Notes: a model not told the origin generated them from the letters alone. Numbered from the stretch's first letter, positions 27,643-36,955 are shown. The stretch is 64,000 nucleotides of DNA from Gilvimarinus sp. 2_MG-2023 (GCF_030547685.1 NZ_JAUOQM010000049.1:62001-126000); one strand, 5' to 3'. Numbers and translations are program-made.

Positions 27643-28107
27643 TTATTGGTGAAGTGTTACCACAAGATCGTTGCCAGACACATCCTTGACTACCACGCGA
27701 TCTCCCGCACTGAGATCATCCGAGCAGATAAAGCGCCACTCATCTTCACCCAAAATAGGTGCCGAAAAGCGCAACTGACCGCGTCCGGTGGAAGCGTTAA
27801 AAACCAAGACGATGGCGGTTTGACCCAGCAGCTTTTCATAGGCCATACCGCTGCGGGTTTTATCTTTCATACGCGGAGCCACCCAGCGAAACCAGGCGAC
27901 GAGACATGACATGGACAGAACCGCCCACAGGAACAGCTGGGCGGCCAAATCGAACGGCAGGAACAGACTGAGCACACCGACCACAATGGCGCTCACCCCC
28001 AACCACAACATAAAAAAGCTGGGTAAAATGATCTCTAACGCGGCCAGAGCAAAACCTGCTACCACCCACGCCCAAGCAGGCAAACCCGAACTTACCCAGT
28101 CTTCCAT
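27643..28107 (-). CDS. NfeD-like membrane protein (short form)
   Basis: The 154-aa protein has three or four membrane helices (about 12-80) and then a C-terminal OB-fold domain (about 95-154) with LGQTAIVLVFNASTGRGQLRFSAPILGEDEWRF and GDRVVVKDVSGNDLVVTL. It lacks the serine-protease domain of long NfeD proteins. It is the first gene of the nfeD-stomatin operon; the partner proteins are thought to act together in membrane organisation or quality control. Confidence 0.92.
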   Translation of the reverse strand: MEDWVSSGLPAWAWVVAGFALAALEIILPSFFMLWLGVSAIVVGVLSLFLPFDLAAQLFLWAVLSMSCLVAWFRWVAPRMKDKTRSGMAYEKLLGQTAIVLVFNASTGRGQLRFSAPILGEDEWRFICSDDLSAGDRVVVKDVSGNDLVVTLHQ

Positions 28108-28230
28108 TGCGATCTCCTTGTAGGCACCTTCAATACTACAAAGACACCCTATGATTATTTCTCAAGGAGTATACATCAAATACACCGCCACAAAGCTGTA
28201 ATCGGCAAAACCACTATAGCTCAGCCGGCG

Positions 28231-30633
28231 TCAGGTAAGCGGAGACATAGCGGTTTGCACGTGGCACAGATCGCGCGATACCACAATTCCCGCCAGTGCT
28301 TGCGAAGCATAACCGGCAAGTTCGACGGTAATGTCGTAGGTACCCGCGCGCTCCTGCGCGCCCTGGAAATAGCAGCTGCCCCAAGAGGAGTCTATCTGAG
28401 TTAATGTCTCTTGATATTCACCATCGGTGGCGGTAACACTGGCGCTACAGGCATCAGCTTCTTCCGCCCACACATTGACATGAAGACCGTAACGCAGCTC
28501 TTCAGTGCAAGCGATCGGCTCACCGCCAACTGGTAATGAGGGGTTGCTGGCATCGCCCCACTGGGCAGCCCAGACTTGGTTGTTATGCGCATAAAAAACA
28601 GCATCATCATGCAACAACCCGCGCCGGGGCCCGACGCCACTATCCCACTGTTCGCTGCCGACGGCTTCAGCCACCAGCGTGCCTTTATCCAGCATGGTGG
28701 CGGTATCACCCTGTAATCCCTGCAGCTCCAGCATCTGCAGGCCGCTATACTGCCAGGTGGCGTACGCCTGGTCGACTCGGGCCTGTACTTTTACCGGAAA
28801 AGCTACCCGTAGGTTATCTTCGGTGTCGGCTAAAAAGCTCAGGGCGCGCAAGTCGTAGAGCGCTTCGCTGCTACTGCCCTGTTGGCCAATATTAACCTCG
28901 CCGGCCAAAGTAGGTACACCCGCCTCCACCTGTATCAACTGCGCTTTAATTCCGTCGGTCCAGCCCGAGATGGAGTCAACATTTTGCCCAAGGGTAAATA
29001 TATATTGATCGTTGATTGGATGAATATAAGTGGCAAACCCCGGCACCTCTAGCTCGCCGCTGATTTTAGGGTCCAGCGGGTTGGTCAAGTCCACCACATA
29101 GAAGGGATCAACCTGTCGAAAGGTGACGATGTAGGCTTTGTCTTGAGTGAAACGTACAGCGTAAATATCTTCTCCCGGTTTGCCGATGGCTTGGGACCGG
29201 TTGGCATTGGGCAACTCGGCGATCGTATCCAAACTCTGGCCACTTTGCTCTAACACAAACAAGTGGTGGGTCAACTCGCCCTGCCACTGGCTGGTTACCA
29301 CTCGGAGCTTGTCGTGCGCTTGATGCACCCGAAAAGGCGCACGACCACGCAAGGTGCCGCTGACCGCACCGGTGGCGGCGTACTCTGGCCCCTCAGCGGT
29401 TAAATTGAATTTATGTAAGGTGGTCGTCTCGCCCTCACCCGACCAATTTGACCCAGTAATATAAAGCGCATCGGTGCTCATGGTCATATCATCCACCGCC
29501 GTGCTTAAGCACTGGCTGGCCAATACCGACTGGCTGGACAAGTCGATAGCGGTGATATTGACCACCGAATAATAGCCCGTATGCTCATCCACCGAACTCT
29601 GTACCAAGCATTCCTCGGTAAGCGGGGCTTCAACTGAGCCTACGCGATAGCCCGGTAATATGTCGGCAAGACTCGCCTGAGCCAATACCTGCTCGTTGTC
29701 GGCTCGCGTATTTTCTTGGTCGTGCTCTAAGTGCAAGTCATTCAACCAAGGGTCAAAACGGGACACTAAGTACAAGGTATCGCCAATCTGCCGACTATTA
29801 ATTAAGGCACCGTCAATACTGATGCTGTTCTCCAACTGGGGCAAGGCGGGGTTGCTGACATCGATAAACTCCAGCCGAAATTCGCTGTTTACCGGCCCCG
29901 GCCAAATATCCGCGGAAAACACAATATCAGGTGCGCCCCCCGGCATCAGCGGGTAAATATTGCCCCACTGATTGCGAATAGCAATCACATGGCTGGCAAG
30001 GTCGGCCTCCTTGTGTAAATACAGAGATGTCGCCTCCCCCCAATCACTTTCGGCGAAGCTGTAGCTTCCCGCTAATTGCGCCGATGGGGTGTCGGGATCA
30101 GTGGCAAAGACTTGAATACCGGGCAGATTCGAGGCGGCATTTTCCGGCACATAGGAGACAAACCAATGTGCGCCATCGTATTTAGCCACATCGGCCTCAT
30201 CCACACCGGCGACATGGACATTGGTATCGGAGTAATCGCCTGCGCCATCATTACTGCCTTCGACTGGTGAGGCAGAAAAATCTACTTCTCCGCCCACCCC
30301 TTTTTCAGGGTAAAATCCACCGGTTTGCAGGCGAAAACCGTTGGCTAGGTAGTGGGTTAAATCCTGCCCTGCTATCGGTTGCAGTGGTTTAGAGTCGACC
30401 TGGGCGGGCTTTAAGGGTTCATAGTCGACAGGCTCTGAGCCGCCGCTTCCTACAGAGCTTCCCTGACTCGAAGAGCTGCTACTTCCAGCGGGGTCACTCC
30501 CTCCAAGGCTGCTCAGGCTCGAAGAACTTCCATTTCCACTGGGGTTAGTCCCCCCTGGAGTGTCCGAGCTTGAAGACCCACCACAGGCTGACAACCCCAG
30601 CGTTGCCACTAAACCTAATACCAATACCCGCAT
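28231..30633 (-). CDS. Secreted beta-propeller lipoprotein
   Basis: From the ATG at 30633 (GGGAGGTG upstream) the protein has 800 aa and starts MRVLVLGLVATLGLSACGG, a lipoprotein signal with lipobox LSAC. A Ser/Gly-rich linker of about 50 residues follows. The bulk matches the secreted beta-propeller family (DUF2135/Beta_propel-like). Recurrent segments include YSDTNVHVAGVDEADVAKYDG, VEFIDVSNPALPQLEN-like blades, AVRFTQDKAYIVTFRQVDPFYVVDLTNPLDPKISGELEVPG and SDLFYALD-type ends. A short extra C-terminal domain with four Cys (CTEELRY, ACSASV, SSWGSCYFQG, DLCHVQ) is unusual. It may bind or display something at the surface; the function is unknown. Confidence 0.85.
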   Translation of the reverse strand: MRVLVLGLVATLGLSACGGSSSSDTPGGTNPSGNGSSSSLSSLGGSDPAGSSSSSSQGSSVGSGGSEPVDYEPLKPAQVDSKPLQPIAGQDLTHYLANGFRLQTGGFYPEKGVGGEVDFSASPVEGSNDGAGDYSDTNVHVAGVDEADVAKYDGAHWFVSYVPENAASNLPGIQVFATDPDTPSAQLAGSYSFAESDWGEATSLYLHKEADLASHVIAIRNQWGNIYPLMPGGAPDIVFSADIWPGPVNSEFRLEFIDVSNPALPQLENSISIDGALINSRQIGDTLYLVSRFDPWLNDLHLEHDQENTRADNEQVLAQASLADILPGYRVGSVEAPLTEECLVQSSVDEHTGYYSVVNITAIDLSSQSVLASQCLSTAVDDMTMSTDALYITGSNWSGEGETTTLHKFNLTAEGPEYAATGAVSGTLRGRAPFRVHQAHDKLRVVTSQWQGELTHHLFVLEQSGQSLDTIAELPNANRSQAIGKPGEDIYAVRFTQDKAYIVTFRQVDPFYVVDLTNPLDPKISGELEVPGFATYIHPINDQYIFTLGQNVDSISGWTDGIKAQLIQVEAGVPTLAGEVNIGQQGSSSEALYDLRALSFLADTEDNLRVAFPVKVQARVDQAYATWQYSGLQMLELQGLQGDTATMLDKGTLVAEAVGSEQWDSGVGPRRGLLHDDAVFYAHNNQVWAAQWGDASNPSLPVGGEPIACTEELRYGLHVNVWAEEADACSASVTATDGEYQETLTQIDSSWGSCYFQGAQERAGTYDITVELAGYASQALAGIVVSRDLCHVQTAMSPLT

Positions 30634-30780
30634 TTCACACCTCCCATGGCATTCACGAGAAAACCTTACACTGATTGAGGTAAGCTTAACTTGTTCAACA
30701 ATGAAAACTGTGTGTTTTTGTAAAAACGACGAGCAGGCGACCAAACTACCTCAGCGCTATTAGATTTGAGGGATACGGTG

Positions 30781-31377
30781 TTAGAGAGCTTTCTTGCGGG
30801 CCATTTTTTGCCGCCAATACAGCCGATACCCCAGCAATAGCGCGGCAAGAATGCCATAAATAACCGCTTCAAAATAACTGGAGCGCACCTGCCAAAGTAC
30901 ATGCACCCAAGCCAAACCAAGCGCGACATATACCAGCCGATGCAAAGACTGCCAGCGTTTACCCAAGCGACGCATCATCGCCTTGGTTGAAGTTGCCCCT
31001 AAAGCGATTAGGATCAACACCGCCGGAGCCCCGGCGGTAATATAAGGGCGCTTAACCAATTCGGCAAAAAAACGACTGAAATCTAACCCTAAAATAAACA
31101 CTAAATAGGAGGCCACGTGGCACAGAGCATAGAACAGAGCAAATAACCCCAGCATACGCCGGTGTGGCATTAACCAGCGCCACTTGGCCGAGCGCACCAA
31201 AGGTGTCACCGCCAAAGAGGCAAACAAAAAGTAGATCGCCCACTCACCGGTAAACAGCACGATGGTTTTTGCCGGGTCGGCCCCCAACTGCTGGCTTATC
31301 GTTCGATAAAAAATCCAGCCAAAGGGCGCCAGCGCTACCATAAAAATAAAAAGTCGCCGCCAAGTTACTGCTTTCAT
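30781..31377 (-). CDS. msrQ: MsrQ haem-binding membrane subunit of the MsrPQ methionine sulfoxide reductase
   Basis: From the ATG at 31377 the protein has 198 aa and about six helices. Haem-ligand histidines are seen in MPHRRMLGLFALFYALCHVASY and QSLHRLVYVALGLAWVHVLWQ. MsrQ passes electrons from the quinone pool to periplasmic MsrP, which repairs oxidised methionines in envelope proteins. Its start follows the msrP stop by 25 bp, and that gap consists of three tandem heptamers that also provide the ribosome-binding AGG. Confidence 0.94.
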   Translation of the reverse strand: MKAVTWRRLFIFMVALAPFGWIFYRTISQQLGADPAKTIVLFTGEWAIYFLFASLAVTPLVRSAKWRWLMPHRRMLGLFALFYALCHVASYLVFILGLDFSRFFAELVKRPYITAGAPAVLILIALGATSTKAMMRRLGKRWQSLHRLVYVALGLAWVHVLWQVRSSYFEAVIYGILAALLLGYRLYWRQKMARKKAL

Positions 31378-31380
31378 ACG

Positions 31381-31401
31381 TTCTGCCTTCTGCCTTCTGC
31401 C
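31381..31401. repeat. Tandem heptamer repeat (TTCTGCC x3) at the msrP-msrQ junction
   Basis: Three perfect 7-bp copies at 31381-31401, with a partial fourth (TTC, 31402-31404) entering the msrP stop codon. On the coding strand each copy is GGCAGAA, so each supplies an AGG-like core near the msrQ start at 31377. Confidence 0.95.
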
Positions 31402-31402
31402 T

Positions 31403-32401
31403 TCAATAATGCTTACGCAAATCCATCCCTTTATACAGGTGCGCCACTTCATCGGCATAGCCATTAAACATCTGCGTATCAATAATATTGGGGCTAAACA
31501 ACCCACTGGGCAGGCGCCGCTCACTGGCCTGAGACCAGCGCGGGTGATCGACCTCAGGGTTTACATTGGCGTAAAAACCATACTCGTTAGGTGCTCTCAC
31601 ATTCCAGCTGGTGCCGGGTTGTTTTTCGGTAAACTCAATTTTGACGATGGATTTAATACTTTTAAAGCCGTACTTCCAGGGTACGACTAGGCGTAACGGA
31701 GCACCATTTTGGTTGGGTAGAGGCTTGCCGTACAGTCCAACCGCTAAAAGCGTCAGTGGGTTCATCGCCTCATCAATACGCAACCCTTCGCGATAAGGCC
31801 AGTCGATAGTACTGAAGCGACTCGCTTGCTCGGGCATTTGCTTACTGTCCAACAAGGTGGTGAACGCAACATATTTAGCACGGCTGGTAGGTTTAAATTG
31901 CTTGAGTAACTCGCCCAGCTCGAACCCAACCCAGGGAATTACCATGGACCAGGCCTCGACACAGCGCAATCGATACACCCGCTCGCGCAGAGTGACCTTG
32001 GCCAGCAAATCCTCCAAATTGAAAGCCCCGGTTTTTTCCGCGTGTCCGGCGATCTCTACCTTCCAGGGGTGGGGCTGTAATGTACCGCTGTGTTTAGCGG
32101 GGTCGGACTTATCGTAGCCGAACTCGTAAAAATTATTGTAGCTGGTGACGTGCTCATAGGGCGTGAGCTTGTCTGTCACTTTTTCACCATAAGGTTCAGC
32201 ATCGGCTATTTTTTGCTTGAGCCAATCGGGGCCTACCGCTGCGCCCGCATCGGCCACAAAACCCGGCTTGGCGCCCGCCCCGGAGGCTGCGGCTAACGCC
32301 CCAGCTCCCAGCGTCAGCTGCATAAAACGGCGCCGCTCGCGGTACACGGACTCTGGGGTGATCTCACTCTCACGGATACGATTTGACGGTTTAATAAACA
32401 T
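31403..32401 (-). CDS. msrP: MsrP molybdopterin-dependent methionine sulfoxide reductase
   Basis: The 332-aa periplasmic molybdoenzyme has a twin-arginine signal (RERRRFMQLTLGAGALAAAS, about 21-40). Cys147 in YRLRCVEAWSMVIPW is the molybdenum ligand, and VPWKYGFKSIKSIVKIEF is the conserved cofactor-binding segment. MsrP reduces free and protein-bound methionine sulfoxide in the periplasm using electrons from MsrQ, the next gene. It is divergent from the ECF sigma factor gene across 121 bp that hold both promoters. Confidence 0.96.
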   Translation of the reverse strand: MFIKPSNRIRESEITPESVYRERRRFMQLTLGAGALAAASGAGAKPGFVADAGAAVGPDWLKQKIADAEPYGEKVTDKLTPYEHVTSYNNFYEFGYDKSDPAKHSGTLQPHPWKVEIAGHAEKTGAFNLEDLLAKVTLRERVYRLRCVEAWSMVIPWVGFELGELLKQFKPTSRAKYVAFTTLLDSKQMPEQASRFSTIDWPYREGLRIDEAMNPLTLLAVGLYGKPLPNQNGAPLRLVVPWKYGFKSIKSIVKIEFTEKQPGTSWNVRAPNEYGFYANVNPEVDHPRWSQASERRLPSGLFSPNIIDTQMFNGYADEVAHLYKGMDLRKHY

Positions 32402-32522
32402 TTCTGCCCCTGTAAAGAAACGGTTTGTATTATCGCTTATCCTTAAGACTCGATAAGGCCTACGTTGTTACAAGATTCATTTAACTATACGATCTATTTT
32501 TTTAAAACGATGTATCAGGGAT

Positions 32523-33767
32523 ATGAGCGACGCTATACACCACACTGTACAACGAATTTACCGCGAACACTCGCGTCAAGTGCTCGCCACCCTTATCCGC
32601 TTATTAAAAGACTTCGATTTGGCTGAAGAGGCCCTGCAAGAGGCCTTCGCCTGTGCACTAAAGCAGTGGCCAGACGAAGGGGTGCCACACAACCCCACCG
32701 CTTGGCTGGTCTCTACCGGGCGATTTAAGGCGATTGACCAGCTACGCAAACACCGCCGTGAGGTAGACTTAGTCAGTGAAGACACCGCCGTCTGCCAAGC
32801 CCCCGATCCCGACACTCTACACTTAGAGGATGATCGTCTGCGGCTTATCTTTACCTGTTGTCACCCCAGTCTCAGTCACGAGGCCGCCATCGCTTTAACA
32901 TTGCGAGAGGTGTGTGACCTCAGTACCGAAGCAATTGCCAGTGCGTTTTTAACCAAGGCCTCCACCACAGCGCAGCGAATAGTTCGCGCCAAACGCAAAA
33001 TCCAAAGTGCTGGTATCCCCTATGAAGTGCCGGGCAAACAAGCGTTACCAGAACGCTTACAAGGTGTACTGAAAATCGTGTACTTGATTTTCAATGAAGG
33101 CTACTACGCCAGCGGTGGGGATAGCCTGCAGCGTGTACACCTGACCGACGAGGCCATTCGCCTCGGGCGTTTATTGACCCGCCTACTGCCACAATCCGAG
33201 GTTTATGGCTTACTGGCGCTTATGTTGTTACAGCACAGCCGTCAAGATACACGCTCAAAACCCAACGGCGATATCATACTGCTGGAAGATCAGGACCGAA
33301 CACGCTGGCATCATGACGCCATTGCTGAGGCCACCGCCCTGCTGCCCCGCGCTCTTGTGGGGCCGGCCACAGGCTCCTATGCCCTGCAAGCTGCCATTGC
33401 CGCTCTACACGCCGAAGCCCCAACCGCGGCAGATACCGATTGGCAAGAAATCTGGGGACTCTACCAAGCACTTTATTTGCGTACCCCCACGCCGGTGGTA
33501 GCCCTCAACCAAGCGGTTGCTCAAGCCATGGCGGGGGATATAGATACTGCCATTAGCCACATAGAGCAACTGGCTAATGGCGATTTAGCCTCTTACTTTC
33601 CCGCCCATGCCGCCTGGGCCGACTTGCTGCGCCGCTCGGGTCGCCACCACCAAGCCCACGAGCGTTACCATTATGCCCTAAGCTTGACCCGTTTAGCGGC
33701 AGAGAGGCGCTATTTACAAATGCGCATCGAACAATATGAAAAAAATATTGGTAGCGCTGTCGATTAG
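32523..33767 (+). CDS. ECF42-type RNA polymerase sigma factor with C-terminal TPR-like extension
   Basis: The 414-aa protein has sigma-70 region 2 (about 10-80, FDLAEEALQEAFACALKQWP and GRFKAIDQLRKHRRE) and region 4 (about 105-165, REVCDLSTEAIASAFLTKASTTAQRIVRAKRKI). A C-terminal DUF6596-like extension follows, with NEGYYA and a repeat-like end (NQAVAQAMAGDIDTAISHIEQLA). This is the ECF42 group, which has no anti-sigma factor and is regulated through the extension. The next two genes are DGPF/YCII and PhnB-like proteins, the usual ECF42 partners and targets, which confirms the class. Confidence 0.93.
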   Translation: MSDAIHHTVQRIYREHSRQVLATLIRLLKDFDLAEEALQEAFACALKQWPDEGVPHNPTAWLVSTGRFKAIDQLRKHRREVDLVSEDTAVCQAPDPDTLHLEDDRLRLIFTCCHPSLSHEAAIALTLREVCDLSTEAIASAFLTKASTTAQRIVRAKRKIQSAGIPYEVPGKQALPERLQGVLKIVYLIFNEGYYASGGDSLQRVHLTDEAIRLGRLLTRLLPQSEVYGLLALMLLQHSRQDTRSKPNGDIILLEDQDRTRWHHDAIAEATALLPRALVGPATGSYALQAAIAALHAEAPTAADTDWQEIWGLYQALYLRTPTPVVALNQAVAQAMAGDIDTAISHIEQLANGDLASYFPAHAAWADLLRRSGRHHQAHERYHYALSLTRLAAERRYLQMRIEQYEKNIGSAVD

Positions 33768-33815
33768 ACAGTCCGGCGGACGACTATAACGACCTCAAAC
33801 ACACTGGAGCGAACA

Positions 33816-34160
33816 ATGAAGTATTTATGTTTAGTGTATAGCGATGAGCAAGACCTACACGGTTTACCCAACAGCCCACAAGACCAGGAGTGCGCCGCCT
33901 ACGCCGAAAAGATCAGCCAGAGCGGCCATTTGTTAGCGGGCGAGGCCTTGCAACCGGTCGCCACCGCAACCACTGTGCGTGTGCGTGCCGGTGACCTACA
34001 GATCACCGATGGCCCTTTCGCCGAAACAAAAGAGCAATTAGCGGGGTTTTATATGATCGAAGCGAAAGACCTGAACGAAGCACTGCGCATTGCCCAGGAT
34101 ATCCCGCCGGCGCGGGTCGGCAGTATTGAGGTGCGCCCGATACGGCAACTCAATACATAA
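33816..34160 (+). CDS. YCII-related (DGPF) protein
   Basis: The 114-aa protein starts MKYLCLVYSDEQ and carries the family hallmark ITDGPFAETKEQLAGFYMIEAKDLNEAL (about 65-92). DGPF proteins are small dimeric ferredoxin-like-fold proteins of unknown activity that are characteristically encoded beside ECF42 sigma factors. It lies 48 bp after the sigma gene and is preceded by a GGAG. The biochemical role is not established. Confidence 0.93.
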   Translation: MKYLCLVYSDEQDLHGLPNSPQDQECAAYAEKISQSGHLLAGEALQPVATATTVRVRAGDLQITDGPFAETKEQLAGFYMIEAKDLNEALRIAQDIPPARVGSIEVRPIRQLNT

Positions 34161-34332
34161 TAAAAACCTCGGCATTGTCGAAATCAACAAACTCGAGACG
34201 ACTGATAGATGCGAGGCTTTTAACCTTAGTGTGCATAACGGAAAACAAAACAATGCCGATGCATATTGCCGTTAACACCACAATGTCGTGATAAACAAAA
34301 GGCCTCATCCACAATCAATCAGGAGATCCATA

Positions 34333-34746
34333 ATGCGCGAACTAAACCCCTATGTTTTTTACAACGGCGACTGCCAAGCAGCCGTTGAGTTTTACAGTCA
34401 AACACTGGACACCCCCATCGATGCTTTAATGCGCTACGGTGATGCCCCCGACGGCTCGCCGTTCGGTGACGATTATGCCGATAAAGTCATGCACGCCAGC
34501 CTGCGTATCGGCGCATCGACTCTAATGGCCTCGGACGCCCCGCCCGGCAATTACCAAAAGCCACAAGGAGTTTCCATTTGCCTGCAAGCGGAGTCCGCGC
34601 AAGAGGCCGAAGACCTCTACGCAGCGCTGAGTGCAGGCGGTGAGATCCAAATGCCGCTGGAAAAAACGTTTTGGGCCGAACGCTTCGGTGCTTTTACCGA
34701 TCGGTACGGTATTAAGTGGATGGTCAATTGCGATTTTCCGACCTAA
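34333..34746 (+). CDS. PhnB-like VOC (glyoxalase/bleomycin-resistance fold) protein
   Basis: From the ATG at 34333 (AGGAG upstream) the 137-aa protein has the PhnB-like VOC pattern: NPYVFYNGDCQAAVEFYSQTL at the start, VMHASLRIGASTLMASDAPPG in the middle, and PLEKTFWAERFGAFTDRYGIKWMVN at the end. PhnB-like and YCII/DGPF proteins are the common members of ECF42 regulons, so this gene probably belongs to the same unit. It is separated from the DGPF gene by 172 bp that show no clear ORF. The activity is unknown. Confidence 0.88.
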   Translation: MRELNPYVFYNGDCQAAVEFYSQTLDTPIDALMRYGDAPDGSPFGDDYADKVMHASLRIGASTLMASDAPPGNYQKPQGVSICLQAESAQEAEDLYAALSAGGEIQMPLEKTFWAERFGAFTDRYGIKWMVNCDFPT

Positions 34747-34753
34747 TGGTCGG

Positions 34754-35263
34754 TTAATCCCAGTAGGGAAGATTCTGTTCCCGTTTGCCGACGTGTAAAA
34801 ACATCTCGGGTTTACCGTCGGCATCGCTGTATTGTGCCATCACGCCAAATTTACCACTGTCGGGGTATTCCGCTAACTCGGGCGTCAGACGCGTACTGAC
34901 GGCCAAAAAGCGCAAAACGTTAGCGCCGGTATTGATAATTTGGTGAGCCGTTTCAGGCCCGCCTGGCGGGCAGGCAATAATATCACCCGCTTTAATTGGC
35001 TGGTGATTCTCCCCCAAGCGCAGCCGACCCTCGCCTTCCAGAATATAAAACATCTCCTCATTCACCCGGTGACAGTGGTAGGGAAAGGCGCTCTTTCCAG
35101 GCTCCACTTCGGTCAGGTTATAACCTAACTTTTTCGCCCCTAGTACCGGCCCGATAAAAGCCATTTGCGCACCATATTTTTGGCAGGCATCGCCCGTAGG
35201 CCCCATCCCCTCAGGCATAGGTTGAGTCGTTAAATCGGCAATATTTATAATTGGCAATGGCAT
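34754..35263 (-). CDS. Cupin-domain protein
   Basis: The 169-aa protein has a single cupin_2 barrel (about 40-130). Motif 1 is PYHCHRVNEEMFYILEGEGRLRLG with His-x-His and Glu metal ligands; motif 2 is AGDIIACPPGGPETAHQIINTG with the last His. The ATG at 35263 is preferred because AAGGA lies seven bases upstream; an in-frame ATG at 35272 directly follows the WYL gene stop. It is translationally linked to the WYL regulator. The substrate is unknown. Confidence 0.88.
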   Translation of the reverse strand: MPLPIINIADLTTQPMPEGMGPTGDACQKYGAQMAFIGPVLGAKKLGYNLTEVEPGKSAFPYHCHRVNEEMFYILEGEGRLRLGENHQPIKAGDIIACPPGGPETAHQIINTGANVLRFLAVSTRLTPELAEYPDSGKFGVMAQYSDADGKPEMFLHVGKREQNLPYWD

Positions 35264-35274
35264 TATTGGCATCC

Positions 35275-36255
35275 TTAGGCAGGTGTGGGCAGTGCTGTCG
35301 CACTTTGGTAACTCTCGGCAATCGCCCGGGCTTTATCTCGCACCAATGCAATAAGCGCGGGCGGGCTTTGTAACTCAGCACCGGGCAAAAAGCCCATCAC
35401 CCGACAGGCCGCCATATCCAACTCCGCACTTTTAAAGGACGCAGTCACCGAACCGTCGGGGTGATTGACCAAATTGTCCCAGCAACAGGGGTGATCTTTT
35501 GCCACCAAAGCCTGGTTTTTGGGAAAGAAAAGCACCACTTCAAACGCTTCAGATTCCAGTGCACTGGGGCTAAAATAGTCATCCGGATCAAAATTGACGG
35601 GGCGTTCAAAGGTTACATTTAACGCCTCAACCGTCTCAATTCGGTCGACGCGAAACGAGCGCAAAGCACCGCGCAAATGGCAAAAGGCCAAGCAGTACTG
35701 CTGCCCCCAACTGTAAACCAACGCATAGGGATCAATGGTTCTACTGATGCTGTGGATTTGTCCGCGGGAGCGATACTCAATCGTTAACTGAGTGCGCTCG
35801 TGCACCGCTTGATAAACCTGATGCAATCTTCCCTCGTCGATGGTGGGGTTAATACGCGGCATACCCCGAGTCAGCAAACTCTCGCGCGCCCAGTTCATAT
35901 CGGCCAGTTGCGCCTCGGGCAGCACATTGGCTATTTTAGTCATGGCGCTTTGTGCCGCGGGGCGAAATAATTTGCCCCAGGCGCGAGCCACCATTTCCGC
36001 CCCCAGGCAAACCGCTACAGCCTCTTGCGCCGAAAACATAAGCGGTGGCATCCGGTAACCGCGCACCAAAGAATAGCCACCGTGGCTGCCGCGCTCGGCG
36101 TAAATTGGCACCCCCATCTCTTCCAGCATACCGATATAGCGCTGCACCGTGCGCACTGACACCTCTAATTCATCGGCCAACTTAGAGGCCGATAAATTTG
36201 GTTCGCGCTGCAAAGCCATAATCATATGGATAAGACGAGTTGCGGTTGTCGCCAT
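35275..36255 (-). CDS. WYL-domain transcriptional regulator (YafY type)
   Basis: The 326-aa protein has an N-terminal DeoR-like winged helix (LSASKLADELEVSVRTVQRYIGMLEEMGVPIYAERG, about 20-55) and a WYL domain (about 140-225) with YSWGQQYCLAFCHLRGALRSFRVDRI. A WCX extension follows. WYL domains sense ligands or nucleic acids. It heads a two-gene unit with the cupin gene and is probably autoregulated from the 172-bp gap to the next divergent gene. Confidence 0.92.
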   Translation of the reverse strand: MATTATRLIHMIMALQREPNLSASKLADELEVSVRTVQRYIGMLEEMGVPIYAERGSHGGYSLVRGYRMPPLMFSAQEAVAVCLGAEMVARAWGKLFRPAAQSAMTKIANVLPEAQLADMNWARESLLTRGMPRINPTIDEGRLHQVYQAVHERTQLTIEYRSRGQIHSISRTIDPYALVYSWGQQYCLAFCHLRGALRSFRVDRIETVEALNVTFERPVNFDPDDYFSPSALESEAFEVVLFFPKNQALVAKDHPCCWDNLVNHPDGSVTASFKSAELDMAACRVMGFLPGAELQSPPALIALVRDKARAIAESYQSATALPTPA

Positions 36256-36427
36256 AGCTACACTCCCTGAATCATTTTTTTAACTTTAAACAGTATATAC
36301 GTCAGAAAGTGACACATATCGGAATTAGTTTAGGGCCTGCCGACACCGATCTTGCGCCTTGCAGTCGAAACTGTGTCGGCCCAATCGACTAAACCGGAGA
36401 TATTATCTGCTTGAAAAGGATGCCCCT

Positions 36428-36955
36428 ATGCCCAATAGCCTCAACATTGCTTTCAGCCGTTTACTCGACCAATCGCAGCAACGGCGCCAACCCATGCTGC
36501 ATTTTGCCGAACAACTGGCCGATACCGAGCGCTACACGGTCGCCGAAATACACGTCGAATACGCCGTATTACAACCACACCTTATTCGCACTCTACAAGC
36601 TCAACTCAAAGATCAAGAGTCTCCGCTAAGAGAGTATGACCCCGTACTGGCCAATCAGCTCGAAGATGGTAGCTTTCGCTTGTGCGCCCTACTGGAGCAA
36701 TTCTTGCCACACCTCGCAGCCCTGCGAGAGCTCAGTAGAGCGGAGCTTTTGCCCCAGCGCTATGCACTCTATCTAGACTGGAACTTAATTGTCGCCGAGT
36801 GCTTTATTCATTGGGACCTTGTTAGCCGGGTGGAAAAGTTATTACAACAAATCTCATCGCCCACAGGTACAATCGAGCAACACGAAACCGGCATCAGCGG
36901 CAACACTTTAGCCCATTGCCGCAGGCGCGTGCATCGCTACTGCGCCGCGCTCTAA
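36428..36955 (+). CDS. Unknown protein linked to an ABC-2 exporter
   Basis: The start is taken at the ATG at 36428 (AAAGGA upstream), giving 175 aa (MPNSLNIAFSRLLDQSQQ). An upstream in-frame ATG at 36359 was not used. The protein is mostly alpha-helical, has no signal peptide and no membrane segments, and I do not recognise a family. Acidic and aromatic residues cluster in YALYLDWNLIVAECFIHWDL, and the C-terminus is Cys- and Arg-rich (LAHCRRRVHRYCAAL). It lies 24 bp upstream of the ABC ATPase gene on the same strand, so it is probably the first gene of that operon and may be an accessory or substrate-handling protein. Confidence 0.65.
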   Translation: MPNSLNIAFSRLLDQSQQRRQPMLHFAEQLADTERYTVAEIHVEYAVLQPHLIRTLQAQLKDQESPLREYDPVLANQLEDGSFRLCALLEQFLPHLAALRELSRAELLPQRYALYLDWNLIVAECFIHWDLVSRVEKLLQQISSPTGTIEQHETGISGNTLAHCRRRVHRYCAAL

